Origin: Petaurus breviceps papuanus
Lineage: Eukaryota > Chordata > Mammalia > Diprotodontia > Petauridae
Direction of reading: 5' to 3'
Assembly (NCBI GenBank): GCA_028583685.1
Contig: JAMXIF010000065.1
Location: forward strand, 34,001,700 to 34,065,699
Length of the DNA stretch: 64,000 nt
In this document: in pieces, positions 1 through 11,929 of the stretch
How the letters are laid out: each line of letters opens with the position of its first letter
Numbering within the stretch: position 1 is the first letter of the stretch
Notes under the pieces: model-generated
Seen by the model: only the letters and a program-made list of their open reading frames with translations
The model's database searches: none
What the model was told of the DNA's origin: nothing
Program-made: the position numbers and the translations under genes

Positions 1-984
1 GTGAGGGTGAGTCAATTAGCCATGTATTCTGCAAGTATTTCTCTAAGACTCGGGAGTTAGGTGGCTATGACCTACTTAGATGGCACTGTCTTGGTTAGGT
101 AGGGGGAGTTTCAACATATTGATGAAATCACCCATCCCCACATTTATGTATATGGGGAAAAAATCTGAGATCCCACTCCCCCAAGGAAGGAGGAGGGTTG
201 TTTCCTTGTGCAACAAGTTCCTCTCTCAGTCATGGATTCTGAGAGCATCTCCTTGGCCTCTCATTGGGTTGTTGCCACATGAAAGACAGTTGGGAGAGGC
301 GAGGAGTGGTCTTGCAAGTAGAAAGAAGCAGTCTTTACTGCTTCTTGTGTTGATTTGTAGTTCTACACAAGCTGCCATCTCAGCGGTTTCTTGAACTCAG
401 CATATTGTTTCCCACTTCCCGGCCTTTATAGAGGCTTCCCCCCAGCTTTTGTGCCTAGTAGCTTCTCTCAAGGCTCGGTTTGGGTGCTGCATCCCCCATG
501 AAGGCTTTCCTGATTCCCCCTCTCCCTGTTTGTTAGTGTGCTGTTCCCAGTGTGAGCATGTTGTAGGCCTCCAGCAGAATGGAAGGTCATTGAGGCATTG
601 TCTCCCCTGAGCTGGGCCTGGGAGCTGGCATGGAGGAGGAGATACAGTCAGAGTTCAGTGTTTGAGCGTTTAACTTTTGTGACTTCAAACTTTTGGGTGA
701 TTTTATTAGTAACCTCATTTTCACTTTTGTGGCTGTCTCACTAGAGGACAAAAACGAGAGGCTTGATGTGCACAAGGCTGTGGAATGACTAGCATTCTAC
801 TAGGCATAACTGACCAGCTGGCTAGAGACGTTGAGGCTGCTGATCCTATCACTGGTCAGGCCTCAAGGTTAAATGTCTGCTTGTCTGTGCTTTGCTCCCA
901 TAGCCTGAGACCTGTAAGGTTCTTAATTGGCATTATTTCAATGGATTATTTCAAGGTAGTGTGTCCTTCTTGAGCTCTCTCTCT
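1..984. other. EXT2 intron, mostly unclassified; weak L2 3' end
   Basis: There is no gene and no strong repeat. About 450-605 resembles an L2 3' end in + orientation (a C/T-rich 'catgaaggctttcctgattcc' type stretch, then 'agaatgg...aggcattgtct'). The rest is unrecognised. Confidence 0.4.
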
Positions 985-1569
985 CTTTTATTATTAGTAT
1001 TTTATTCCCCCCCCCCAATTACACATTAAAAAAGTTTTAAACTTCTTTTTTAAAGTTTTGGGTTTCAAATTCTATCCCTGTCCTCCCTGAGACAGTAAGC
1101 AACTTGATATAGGTTATACACGTGCAATCATGTAAAACATTTCCATATTAGTCATTTTGTACAAGAAGAATTTAACAAAAAGAAAGGAAGGAAGAAGGAA
1201 AGAGAGAAAGGAAAAACAAAGAAAGTGAAAATAGTATGCTTCAGTCTGTATTCAGACAATATCAGTTCTTTCTCTGAAAGTGGATAGTATGCTTCATCAC
1301 GAGTCTTTTAGGATTGTCTTGGATATCTTGCTGAGAATAGCTAAGTCAGTCACAGTTCTTCATTGTACAATATTGTTGTTACTATGTACAGTGTTCTCCT
1401 GGTTCTGCTCATTTCACTTTGCATCAGTTCATGTAAGTCTTTCATGGTTCTTCTGAAATCATCCTGCTTGTCATTTCTTATAGCACAGTAATATTCCATC
1501 ATAATCATATATCACAACTTGTTTAGCCATTCCCCAGTTGATAAGCATCCCCTCCTTCTTGGGCTCTTA
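985..1569 (-). mobile_element. L1 3' end fragment, antisense
   Basis: This is marsupial-type L1 3' sequence read from the opposite strand. It contains the segments around 'gatataggttatacacgtgc', 'agtatgcttcagtctg', 'tctcctggttctgctcattt' and 'ttagccattccccagttgat'. It lacks the rest of L1, as expected for a 5'-truncated insertion. Confidence 0.8.
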
Positions 1570-1754
1570 ACACAGTTCACCAACTTTGAAGGACAGAGTG
1601 TCAGAGTTGATGTCAAGACCTTGCCAGTCTTGTCATCGTCCAATAGCAGCAACTAAAGTTCTAGCAGCCTCTCTCTTGGTTTTCAAAGGGCATCCAAGAT
1701 ACAGTTTGCTCACACCACAATCTGACACAATGGAAGGTAAGATTCAGGTTAAAG

Positions 1755-2440
1755 AATGCTTTAGTTTTTTTTCCCCATCCTTTAAAAAATTATTTATTTT
1801 TAGTTTTCAACATTTACTTTTGTACATTTTTGAGTTCTAAATTTCCCCCCTCCTTCTAAGACAGTATGAAATATGATATAGTCTATACATGTACAATCAT
1901 ATTAAACATATTTCCATATTAGTCATATTGTGAAAGAAAAATCAAAACAAAAAGGAAAAACCAAAAACCAACAAAAGAAAGAGAAAATACTATGCTTTGA
2001 TGCACATTCAGACTCCAAAATTCTTTCTCTGGCTGAAGATAGCATTTTCCATCATGAATCTTTTGGATCTTTGCATTGCTGAGAAGAGGTAAATCTATCA
2101 AAGTCAGTCATCTCACAGTGTTGCTGTGAACAATGTTCTCCTGGTTCTGCTCACTTCACTCAGCATCAGTTCATGCAAATCTTTCCAGGTTTTTCTGAAA
2201 TCTGTGTTCATCATTTCTTATGGAACAATAGTATTCCATTGCATTCATATACCACAACTTGTTCAGCCATTCCCCAGTTGATGGGCATCCCCTCAATTTC
2301 CAATTCTTGGCCACCACAAAAAGAGCTGCTATAAATATTTTTGTACATGTGGGTCCTTTCCCCTTTTTTATGATCTCTTTGGGATACAGACCTAGTAGTG
2401 GTATTGCTGGGTCAAAGTGTATGCACAGTAAAAAATGTTT
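1755..2440 (-). mobile_element. Second L1 3' end fragment, antisense
   Basis: It repeats the landmarks of the copy at 985-1569 and extends further, to 'agagctgctataaatatttt', 'gggatacagacctagtagtg' and 'ttgctgggtcaaagtgtatg'. The two copies lie head-to-tail, separated by about 185 bases of other sequence. Confidence 0.85.
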
Positions 2441-2929
2441 TAGTTTTAAGAATTTTATTTGATGTACAGCATTTATGGTACTATAGATTTTATGTATTAT
2501 GAATAGTGAATAGTGTCTGAAAGCAATGGTTGTATGTTTGGGATTTTTTTTTTAGCTGTTGGCACAATAAGCCACAGAGTTCTAGGGGGTTACTAGCAAG
2601 AAAATATGTTTTGCATGTTACCACTTTTATTCTGTGTACTGTATTTTATGAGTTATGTCATGGTTATTATGTTAGGAAAAGTGCATAGTATTGGAATTAA
2701 TGTTTTGTAACAAAGAATTGTATGCAGAAAATCTAGAAATCTCTAGAGAAAAGTTACAGTTTCGACGGTGGTGGGAACCTAACTCCCTGTTAAGTGTGTC
2801 GACATTAGAAACATTACCCCCAGGAAAGTTGGGGATTGACTGTTTTTAGTAAAGGTGTGCTTAGCTGAAGGGAACACTGCATGGACTTTCTGTCAACGCT
2901 GGACCCTTGTGCTCCCTATGCTGATCAGC

Positions 2930-3095
2930 AGCTACTCTTCTGCTTTGAGTCTTTGAGAGTGGTCTGCGACTCATAAGGACCTTTCCCAGTCACACAGCAC
3001 ATGTGGATCAAATGGGGATGTGAACCCATGTCTTCCAGGCTCAGAAGCTGGCCATTCCTCCACTGCTTCTTCAGCCCTTCCTCTCCCCACCTCCC
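2930..3095 (-). repeat. MIR/CORE-SINE remnant
   Basis: The 'tcccagtcacacagcacatg' and 'gaacccatgtcttccaggct' segments match the central and distal parts of an antisense MIR-type SINE. Confidence 0.5.
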
Positions 3096-3110
3096 TCACT
3101 CTGTTCCCAT

Positions 3111-3355
3111 ATATTGCTGTTGTTGTTTGGTTGATTCAGTCATTTCTGACTCCGTGACCCAATTTGGGATTTTCTTGGCAAAGAATCTGGACTGATTTTC
3201 CATTTCCTTCTCCAGCATATTTGACAGATAGGAAACTGAGGCAAACAGGGTTAAATAACTTGCCCAGGGTCACACAACTAGTAAGTGCCTGAGGTTGGAT
3301 TTGTACTCAGGTCTTCCTGACTCCCAGCCTGGCTCTCTCTCTATTGCACCACCTA
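3111..3355 (-). mobile_element. Marsupial tRNA-derived SINE with RTE-like tail, antisense
   Basis: Read on + it runs from 'ttgttgtttggttgattcag' (the RTE-like 3' tail, 'tttctgactccgtgaccc') through 'aggaaactgaggcaaacagg' and 'cccagggtcacacaactagt' to 'ctctattgcaccacctat', which is the antisense of the tRNA-like head. It is a MAR1-type element. Confidence 0.85.
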
Positions 3356-3359
3356 TAGG

Positions 3360-4870
3360 CATATCTCCCATTAATAGCTAAGCCATGAAGGGGTACCTTT
3401 TCCAAGGTCTGAAAGGAGAACAGCAGCTCTGGTACACCCATCCAGTGAAACTTCAGAGCCTTCAAGGACAAACTGCAGGAAGAAGTGAGCCTCTCATCTG
3501 GGAGATCAGTACATCTGCTCTGCTCTGGTGGGAGGAGGGACACTGAGAAATCCCGACCTTTGTGACAGCACACACCGGCCTTTCAAGTGTGTGGGATGGG
3601 CCTGGGGCCTGTTCTGCACAAGCCTCCCCATCCAAACGCCTGAGTTCTCCTCCTGCTGGTGTGGGTGAGGCAGGCAGGGGCAGTGGCAGCCCAGGCAGAT
3701 CTTCTTGTGACACTTGACATTAGTTGGCTTCTCATTTATTTATTTTTGATGCTGGGTCCTGATTACATGTTTTCCAGCCCTCGCCAGCTGCTCTGCAGAG
3801 TCAGGCAGGAGAGAGCTGCCCAGAGAGCTGGCCCTGGGTGCAGCTAGAATGAGGAGAGGCTGCCTTGGAGAGCTGGGAGAGGTGTAAGTGGAGCTCCAGT
3901 TTATCTGCTCAGAGGGCTCAGCCGAACCCTCCTTTATTGGTCAGTGGCTCCTGCTTTAGTAACCTTTCACCCTGGGAGCGCCTGGAGGTGCAAGCCACTA
4001 GCCGGCCTTGCCTTTGAACTCCTCCTGGCTCCTGCCACCTCAAAGGCTCCCAGGCAGAATCTTGTGTTTGCCTTGGGATCTCACCTCTCAGCGGGGTGGA
4101 TGCAGCAGGGAAAGTTGATCTACCTTTAGAACACTGACGTATTTGAAGGTGATACCCCTGAGACTTGAAACGTATGGCTTTCAGTTTCAGAAGCTGTCTG
4201 TCATTTGTCAAGAAACATGGCTCAGCCTTCCCCTCTTTCCTCCCCTCCCCCTCATCATCTCCCTCTAGACAGGAGGTCATATAACATTTGAACATTCCCT
4301 GAGAGTATATACATACCCCTCCCCTCCCCCCCAGTTTCTCCACCCTCTTTTTTTTTTTCTCTGATCTTCCCTTTGAGTAGAAATCCAGATTGCCCAATGT
4401 TTCTTTTGGAGATTTTAAAGAATGGGGGTGAGGCTTGAAAATACGAAGCTGCATTTGTTAGAAACAAAAATCAACAGTAAAACTGACATTGAAGGGTTCT
4501 CTATTCTTTGTGAATGTTTTTAGATTGAAGTGCTTCCATTTATAAGGCCAAAGATCCTTTTTTAGCTTCTGGAAAACTACCCGGGATGGGGCAGCCTGGC
4601 TGCATTTCTCTTGGACTTCACACCATATTGCCTATGGTGGGGACCTAGCCTGGTGGCAGTCTCGGGAAGACAGGAAAGTGGTAAAGGAAGCTTCTCTCTT
4701 GCCTACAGAACAGGACTAAAAGCTTTTGTGTTAGTGTGGGAAGGGGACATTTAGAGGCCCTTGGACACAAAGTATCTCTGGGTAGAAACTTCATTTTCCT
4801 AGGGCACTTGTTTCTGCAAGGATCCATGGAAGAAAGGGACTCAGGAGATTTGCCTTGAATCCCTTGGGCA
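3360..4870. other. EXT2 intron, no recognised element
   Basis: No gene or clear repeat is seen in this stretch. Long open frames here lack any recognisable protein feature and are treated as chance. Confidence 0.4.
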
Positions 4871-4875
4871 GTCTT

Positions 4876-4996
4876 GTAGGGCCTATGAGTACCCTTCTCA
4901 GAATCCTGGTTTTAAATGCACAAAACAGAATACATAGGATCACAAAGGAAACCAAATATGTTAAAATATCATTCTCAGAATATTAAGAAAACAAGT
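4876..4996. repeat. Putative ancient DNA-transposon remnant
   Basis: The sequence 'cttctcagaatcctggtttt' followed by 'acataggatcacaaaggaaa' belongs to a common mammalian interspersed family that I take to be a hAT-type element. A related start is seen near 62170. Confidence 0.4.
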
Positions 4997-5599
4997 TCAC
5001 TCACCCGAGGTCAAGAAGTCCTGCTCAGGGGCTGCTTTATAGTAGTCTGCCAGGAGTTGAAGAGCTGTCAGGTTGCAAAGGGCTGAGTTGTTTTCCTTGG
5101 CCCCCAGGAGAAGAACTAAGAGCCGTAACTGAAGGCTGCTTGTTATCCAGAAGAGCTTCCTAACCATGAGGCCTCTCCAGCAGTTAGAGCAGCCATTCCC
5201 TGAAGGCTTTAGCTCCCGAGGCTTTGGATGGATATAGACCTTTCAGGGCATTGTAGAGGGAACCGCTTGTCCAGGTATAGGCTGGACCACATGATCTCTG
5301 GGCTTCTTCCCAACTCAGAGATTCCATAAATGCTCCCTTTTCAGCGATAGTGAACAGGTCAGTTGAAAAATAGGGCCATGCTCCAGTGAATATGGGCATG
5401 AAGCTGGGGAAGAGACTGAACAGTCCTGTGCCTCAAACTAGGGGGACACTAGGTGTTTTCTCCCACTTGAAAAGTATAGTTTTTAAAGGAAAGAGGAGGA
5501 AAATTTTATTTTTATGAAAGAAAACAAATAACTGTTGGCCATTGGAAGTGAAAGCTATTTTCTATACTGTACTGTTAAAATATGATTATCTCCTCCCCA

Positions 5600-6060
5600 C
5601 CAAAAAATTATCAAGGACTTGATATTTGTAGAATGCTACTAGGGGGTGGGGGAATGCTAAATTTAGATAAGACATGCTTTCTGCCCACAAAGATCTTGCT
5701 ACCTAACTACAGTGGGGTAGGATACTCAAAGCTATTATTATAATTCACAATATTACATAATAAGGAAACTTGAAAGTCAAGTGATGTGAAGTTGAGTGGG
5801 ACAGTTGTAACCAACAAGGGGAATCTGAGAAGACCCCATGGAGAAGGTGGCAAACACACTGGGTTTTAAAGAAAGGAGACGTAGTCAACAGACAACAGGA
5901 AGGAAGGGCATTTCAGGCAGTGGCAAGAGCATGTGGTCAAAGGACAGGCCACCCAACTAGAACGGCTATTATTATATTACAATTTGCAATATTACATCAT
6001 AAGTCTATTATGTCATCTAAGGCCAGGAAGTATGAAAGACAGAGTGGAGAAATTTAGTTT
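5600..6060 (-). mobile_element. L2 3'-region fragment, antisense
   Basis: It follows the antisense L2 order seen elsewhere in the window: 'ctttctgcccacaaagatct', then 'ggtttta..gaaaggaga', then 'aaggaagggcatttcaggca'. The flanking 4997-5599 and 6061-6430 hold nothing recognised. Two similar AT-rich segments (5730-5764 and 5965-6003) occur inside it. Confidence 0.5.
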
Positions 6061-6433
6061 TTAACTAGCAAGTACTACCTGATTTCCTAAACATGAAAGT
6101 GTAGCATTACTCCTGCTGTTTAACCAGTGACTTGGCAGTGGAAGGTGAACTTGGTTTGTTCCTCCTGGACTTGGGCATGAGTCCTTTGTGTTCTACACTT
6201 TTTGCCAGGTGAAATAAGACTTGTGCGGGTTTAGATGCATGCCCGGGTACTTGTGTAGGAATTAGAGATCTTCCCTTTTGGAGGATACTTAGATGTGAAT
6301 CAAATGTGGACCCTGGATGGGTGCAAAATGACCCATATGCTTTCTGGTGAAGAAAAGGCATAGAAAGATCTCTGCCTACTGTCCAGCAGAGGTTGAGTGT
6401 TTAGCTCATTAAGAAGACCCAATATCAGAAAAT

Positions 6434-6598
6434 GAAGCTTGCTTTTGCCATTGACTTGCTATGTGATTGTGTCTGAAGGTTCCTTCCCTGGGGCTTTCAT
6501 TTTGCAGGATTCATAAGGAAAAATGTACTCAACGAGGGAGGTTTGTGATAATAGGATAATAAATTGAGAGTCAGAAGGGACTGACTACAGCTCTCAGT
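6434..6598. repeat. Copy A of a local 165-bp duplicated segment
   Basis: It matches 8071-8236 at roughly 85-90 percent by eye, including the shared 'attgtgtctgaaggttcc' and 'ctttcattttgcaggattc'. The identity starts sharply at 'gaagcttgctttt'. The family is unknown. Confidence 0.75.
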
Positions 6599-6750
6599 GT
6601 AAAGATGAGAAGACCAGGTCCACCTTCTACTGCCAAGTGCTCAGAGAGGCTAATCCTAGGGTCACCCAAGCAGCACAGTGGGTATTGAACTTTGAAGCTT
6701 TGTCCTAAAATCCAGCCTTCTTTTCATTGTTCCATGCTATATGGTCAAGG
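6590..6750 (-). repeat. MIR-type SINE remnant, antisense
   Basis: The degraded antisense MIR order is present: 'aaagatgagaagaccagg', 'agggtcacccaagcagcaca', 'gggtattgaac'. Confidence 0.45.
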
Positions 6751-7269
6751 TTACTCATTGATTTAAAATTTTTATTACTTGTTTTGTTTAAAAAAACAAC
6801 CCAACCCAACACTGAATGTCATTGAAGTCAACTAAACTCGCTTAATAACAATTTACGTTTAATTTCAATATATAAAGTATCATAATAGTATTTTAGGAAA
6901 ATGACTGAAAAAGAGTGAATGATCTTAACTGGGTTAGTATGTGACTCTTTTGTATTTTCTGTTATGTGAAATAAAATTCTCCTTTATCAGATATATTTTT
7001 AACATGATTACTCACTGGGAGCTGAGCTGTCTTTCCCCTTTTTTGTGGACACCTAGACATGCACCAAATTCATACACATATACACACATAGTATTTACCT
7101 GTGACAAAGAAAAAAAAAGTTAAGTGAAATTGTTGAACACAATGAAAATATCTGATGGTGCATGCAAATATTCTGACCTGGGGTACTCCAACTCTATGTT
7201 AAAAGGAAGAAACTGATTTCTTATCCCATCTCTGTAAGGTAAACAATAGTCGTTGCAGTTAGAAAATTG

Positions 7270-7720
7270 GCTTTGTTTCAATGTTACTTTTCATTGATGT
7301 CATCCCATTCATTGTGTATATTCTCCTATTTCTACTTTCTTCCCACTTCACGCAAATCTTCATATGTTTTTCTGAATTCCCCATGTTAATGACTTATTAT
7401 GGTCCGATAATATGCCATTATTTTCCTATACTGCACTTTGGGATTTCTCTTTCTATCATTTCCTACTTTTTGGGGGGAGGTTGTTATTGTGATTTGGAAA
7501 TGCTAGTGATTTTTGTGGACTTCTTTTATATCTTACTACTTTACTGAACTATTAATTGTCTCAGTTTCTTTCCTGATTCTCTGAGTTTTTGAAGTTAAAA
7601 ATCATGTTATCTTCAGAGAGGGATAATTTGGCCTCCTTTTTGTTGAGGTTTCTATCTTGAATTCTTCTCACTTATTATATTGCTGGCTTTTCTAGAATAG
7701 TGTTAAGTACCGGTGGGGAG
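7270..7720 (-). mobile_element. L1 fragments, antisense (3'UTR then ORF2 region)
   Basis: 7280-7450 resembles the L1 3' part ('gcaaatcttcatatgttttt'). 7490-7720 resembles antisense ORF2 ('gatttttgtggacttctttt', 'catgttatcttcagagagg', 'tctagaatagtgttaagt'). The ORF2 part continues at 7905-8045 after a SINE. Confidence 0.6.
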
Positions 7721-7734
7721 AGAGATGTCCTTAC

Positions 7735-7904
7735 ATTGTCTCAACTTCTGTGCCAGTGGGTCAGCCCGGGCTTATAGTGGAGAAGATACCGCTGAAACTC
7801 ATCCCAGGCACTTACTGGCTTTAGAGCCCTGGGCAAGTAGTTCAGCCTGTCTCAGTCCCATTTTCCTTATCTGTAAAACGGGGATAATAACTCTACCTTG
7901 TTAA
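7735..7904 (+). repeat. MIR-type SINE inserted in antisense L1
   Basis: The sense MIR landmarks are 'cttactggctttagagccct', 'gggcaagtagttcagcctgt' and 'ccttatctgtaaaacgggga'. L1 ORF2-like antisense sequence lies on both sides, so the SINE landed in the L1. Confidence 0.65.
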
Positions 7905-8045
7905 AGACTTTTTCTATATTTATTGATATGTTCTTCTTTTAGAAAAAAGGATTTATTCTGTTGATTACTTTTACTATTGCTGAATAATCATTAGGTCTCC
8001 TGTGTAAATCTCACTTGGTCATAGTGGGGCTTTTTGCTCTGATAG
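7905..8045 (-). mobile_element. Continuation of the antisense L1 ORF2 fragment
   Basis: 'tttctatatttattgatatg' and 'aaatctcacttggtcatagt' are antisense L1 ORF2 landmarks that follow on from the L1 piece before the SINE. Confidence 0.6.
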
Positions 8046-8070
8046 GCATTAGTGCCCAGGGCCCCCACCT

Positions 8071-8236
8071 GAAGCTTGCTTTTGTCATTGGCTTGCTATA
8101 TGATTGTGTCTGAAGGTTCCCTCTCTGGGGCTTTCATTTTGCAGGATTCGTAAGGAAAAATGTGCTCGATGAGAGGTTTGTGATAATAGAATCGTAAATT
8201 GAGATTTAGAAGGGACTTTAGAGGCTACAGCTCTCA
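8071..8236. repeat. Copy B of the local 165-bp duplicated segment
   Basis: This is the partner of 6434-6598, in the same orientation and 1,637 bases downstream. It ends at 'gctacagctctcact', where the flanks of the two copies diverge. Confidence 0.75.
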
Positions 8237-8509
8237 CTTGAAGGAACTTGGGGATATTTTCCTGGAGATGAGATAACTCAGGGAAGATGTGAATGTTTTC
8301 TGCCCATGTATTTGAAGGGCTGTTGTGAGAAAGAGGAAACACATTCTGCTTGGCCCCCGAGGGCAGAACTGGGAGCCACAGGGAAAGGTGCCAAAGGGTC
8401 CCTTTGACCTTGTCAAGAAACATCAGAGCTGTCTAGAGAGGGATGGTTGCTCTTCCTCATTGGGGTCTCTCAGTAGGGCAGAGGTGAATCATTGATTACT
8501 GGTGTTCTT

Positions 8510-8740
8510 TTTTGGCCTTGGGTTAGACTAGATGCCCACCGAGTTCCTTTCTGAATTGGAAATTTTGGGATCCTGTGTGTAACCTTGGACAAGTCCATTT
8601 ACCTCTTCCAGCCTGAGTTTTCCTGTTTGTAAAAAGAAGATAATAATACTTGCACTAATCACGTCGAGGTGCTGGCATAAAGCAAGCCCCTTGCAAACCG
8701 TAAGATGCTTCAGAAATGGGAGTCAGAATTGTTTGTGTCC
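8510..8740 (+). repeat. MIR-type SINE
   Basis: 'gtgtgtaaccttggacaagt', 'tcctgtttgtaaaaagaaga' and the pattern 'gcaagccccttgcaaaccgt' follow the sense MIR central and 3' order. The stretch 8741-9585 holds nothing recognised. Confidence 0.6.
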
Positions 8741-9589
8741 ATCAGTTTGATGAAAGTGAAATGGCCCATTCTCTTCCATCCCAGATCGTCCCTCACTGCC
8801 TGTCTCTGCCCAAATGGAATTACTGCCTTACCTGACTCATAAGGACCTTTGCTGAGCAATAGATTTCTCCTTGGCAGAGAGCCAGGCCATAAGCTTCTTA
8901 GAAAAACCTTCAGGCTTTGAAGTTGATCTTCTGTAAAGCAGAAAATAATCTCTTAGAAAGTTGTTCTCCCTTTGTTAGTCCATTTAACCCAAGTTTACTG
9001 ATACTACACTCCTTTAACAGCTGGCCATAATATTTACATTACTTGCTAATGAGCTGGGCCTGGGAAAGAACTGTGGCTTTTAGAGACTTTTTTTTAAAAA
9101 ACCTAGCATTGTTTTCATATAGCAGATCTGTTGTCAGCATTGGGGGCTGGGAGGTTGTGTATGTTGGAGGCGGGTCGGGTATATAATGTTATATTTTTGG
9201 GCCTTCTGGGATCTGGTTTAACTTTAATTTTGTAGCCACTTTCATCTGGGAGACCAGGCAACTAAGTCATTGATTTTCACATGAAAACAATGCTAGTAAG
9301 GGAAGTGTGAGCTGAGCACCACTCTAGGAGAGGAAGCATTGGGAGTTTATCCTTGTCAGAGGCATTAGAATAGGCCTATCTTTTCCATTCTTGTCTTTGC
9401 CACTAAGTCTTAGTGTATGAACTGGGACTTGTCACCTGATCTTGGTGTGCTTTTATTTCTTTACCTTCTTCACAGGTAAGGCAAGTGAGGGACAGACACT
9501 CTGCCTTCCAGTAAGCCAGGGTAAAAGCAGTGTAAGCTGCCAGGAATTACAGGTTTGGCAATTCTCTGGCATCTCACTCTAAAATAATG

Positions 9590-10345
9590 ATAATGATAAT
9601 AATAATAAAAAATTTATTTTTAGTTTTCAACATTCACTTTTATTTTGAATTCTAAATCTCCCCTCCCTCTCCTTCCCCAAAGCAGCATGAAATCTGATAT
9701 AGGCTATACATGTATAATCATTTTAAACATATTTCCATGAGTCATATTTTGAAAGAAGAATCAGAATAAAAGGGAAAAACCATGAGAAAGAATAAACAAA
9801 AACAAAACAAAGAAAATCGTATGCTTCTGTCTGCATTCAGATTCATAGTTCTTTCTCTGGATGTGGACAGCATTCTCCGTCATGAATCTTTTGGAATTGT
9901 CTTAGATCCTTACATTGCTGAGAAGAGCTAAGTCTATCAGAGTTGGTCATCTTACAATGCTGTTGTTGCTGTGTACAAAGTTCTCCTGGTTCCTTTCATT
10001 TCCTCAGCATCAGTTCATGCAAGTCTTTCCAGGTGTTTCTGAAATCCTCCTGCTCATCGTTTTTGTGGAGCAATAGTATTCCATTACATTCATATGCCAC
10101 AATTTGTTCATCTACTCTCCAACTGATGGGCATCCACTCAATTTCTAATTCTTGGTCACCACAAAAAGATCTGTTATAACTATTTTTATACATATGGTCC
10201 TTTTCATTTTTCTTTGATCTCCTCAGGGTACAGATCTAGGAGTGATATTACTGGATCAAATGGTCGCACAGTTTTATAGCCCTTTGGGCATAGTTCCAAA
10301 TTGTTCTCCAGAATGGTTGAATCACTTTCAAACTCCATCAATGGC
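9590..10345 (-). mobile_element. L1 3' end, antisense, about 750 bp
   Basis: This is the longest of the antisense L1 ends in the window. It runs from 'aatttatttttagttttcaa' through 'atgcttctgtctgcattcag', 'tctcctggttcctttcattt' and 'ttccattacattcatatgcc' to 'gggcatagttccaaattgtt' and 'ctccagaatggttgaatc'. Confidence 0.88.
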
Positions 10346-11170
10346 ATCTCACTTTTGAGAATCTCCTTGAGGTAGACTTATAACAGCAGTCATGTTGGTG
10401 CTGTGATGACTTGCCTTTGAGTCTTGATCCTCTGACTTCACATTCAGTGTCCTTTTCACTGAATACCAAGATGTGTACATGGTATATATGCCATGGTATA
10501 AAGACGAAGGCACCCATCCATCTTGTTGGCACACTCACTTGGAAGGGGAAGGCTCCTGTGTTAGCTGCCTGATTCAGGAGGTGTACAGAAGGCCCTGAAA
10601 CCCAAGGCCTCCAGGATGACAGCTAAAGAGTGAAAGTAGGTATGAGACTTATCATCCATGTTCCTAAGGTGCACATGGCTTTTCCCTTGATGTAAAGCTG
10701 TTTTGTGAGGACTTCCTGGCCTGAAAGTGTCCTAGGGGTGACTTCTCCCACTGGACTTCTCTCTTCCTTGGTGTTCCCCAGGCAATCACATCTTGTTTGG
10801 CTACCAATTATCTGAATTTCCATCTTCTCTACCCCATTTTCTGTAATACATGGAGAAACTGAGGGCTCTCCTGGTGGCCATGCAGTGGCTCTCCATTTCT
10901 TGCACTGTTCTTGTCCTGTGTTTTGTGTTCTCATTCCAGCTCTGGGCATGGAAGACTTCCATCAATCCAATCTCTATTCTCCAACATTAACACTAGGTTT
11001 TAAAAGTCTTTCTATGAATGAACCATGTAACATGATGCTGTGTGAGCTCGTAAAGAGCTTGTAAAGAGCTATTGGCCCCTGGTGTTTTTATTTCGAAGGA
11101 AAACACTACCTCCAAATGGGAACTTTCAGGAATTGTCCTGCTTTTGGAGAGGTGAAGTGTCGTAAAGAAA
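10346..11170. other. EXT2 intron, no recognised element
   Basis: No gene, RNA or clear repeat is seen here. Confidence 0.4.
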
Positions 11171-11174
11171 TGAA

Positions 11175-11378
11175 TGAATGTGGTGCATGGAATCCAGAGA
11201 CCTGGGCTCTGAGCCTAGCTTGGGTACTCTTTAGCTTCATGGCTTCGGGTAACTTGCTCTCTGAACTTTTAGTCTTCTCATGTGAAAAATGGGCATAATA
11301 ATCCTCCTAACAAACCTCACAGGGAAAGTAAGCCTAGTGCTTGGTAAAGTACTGTAGAAATAGGAGGTTTTATTCCCA
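11175..11378 (+). repeat. MIR-type SINE
   Basis: Sense MIR order is present: 'gagacctgggctctgagcct', 'tcatgtgaaaaatgggcata', 'ctcacagggaaagtaagcct', 'gcttggtaaagtactgtaga'. The stretch 11379-11925 holds nothing recognised. Confidence 0.65.
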
Positions 11379-11929
11379 CATCAACTGACTTCTTTTCCCT
11401 GATCCTTGCTGTTCAAGCTTCTTTCCTGAGGTTCATGCTTATTTCAGAGTTTATACTATGAGTGTCCTTTTATTTTGGTGGGGAGGAAGGAATGCCTTCC
11501 AATGAAATCCCTTTGAACTCTTTTTTTCTTTTCTTCCCCCAAGCTCCTTGAATGAAGTCTGACACTGGATTTGAATAGAAGGAGATTTTTTAGCTAAAGG
11601 TGGGCTTCTTCTTGCACATGGACCTCTGACTTCCCCAGTTACCCATGTTTAGGAGCAGCACTTGAGAAATGGCCTGTGCATTTGCTTATTTTTTTTAACC
11701 TTATAGCGATTGGTGAGACAAGTCTAAAACCACCAGTCGTGACCATAGAAAGGAGAAATTGCCCTGTGCAGGCCCCTTTGTGAAACAGGGTCCCTCACCT
11801 TTTCCTGGTGGAGGCCAAGAGCTCTCTGGTTGTGGGAAAAGGAAGGTGGGAGCTGATAGTGCCATCGTCATGAGAGCCTTGTTCACTGGGGCTTCCCCTA
11901 AGATCTAGAGGTTTTGGAGAGCAAAGCAG

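Noticed and set aside
3918-4454. 178-codon minus-strand frame
   Set aside because: No domain, composition or splice context supports a gene. It lies in intron and includes a Lys-rich low-complexity run.
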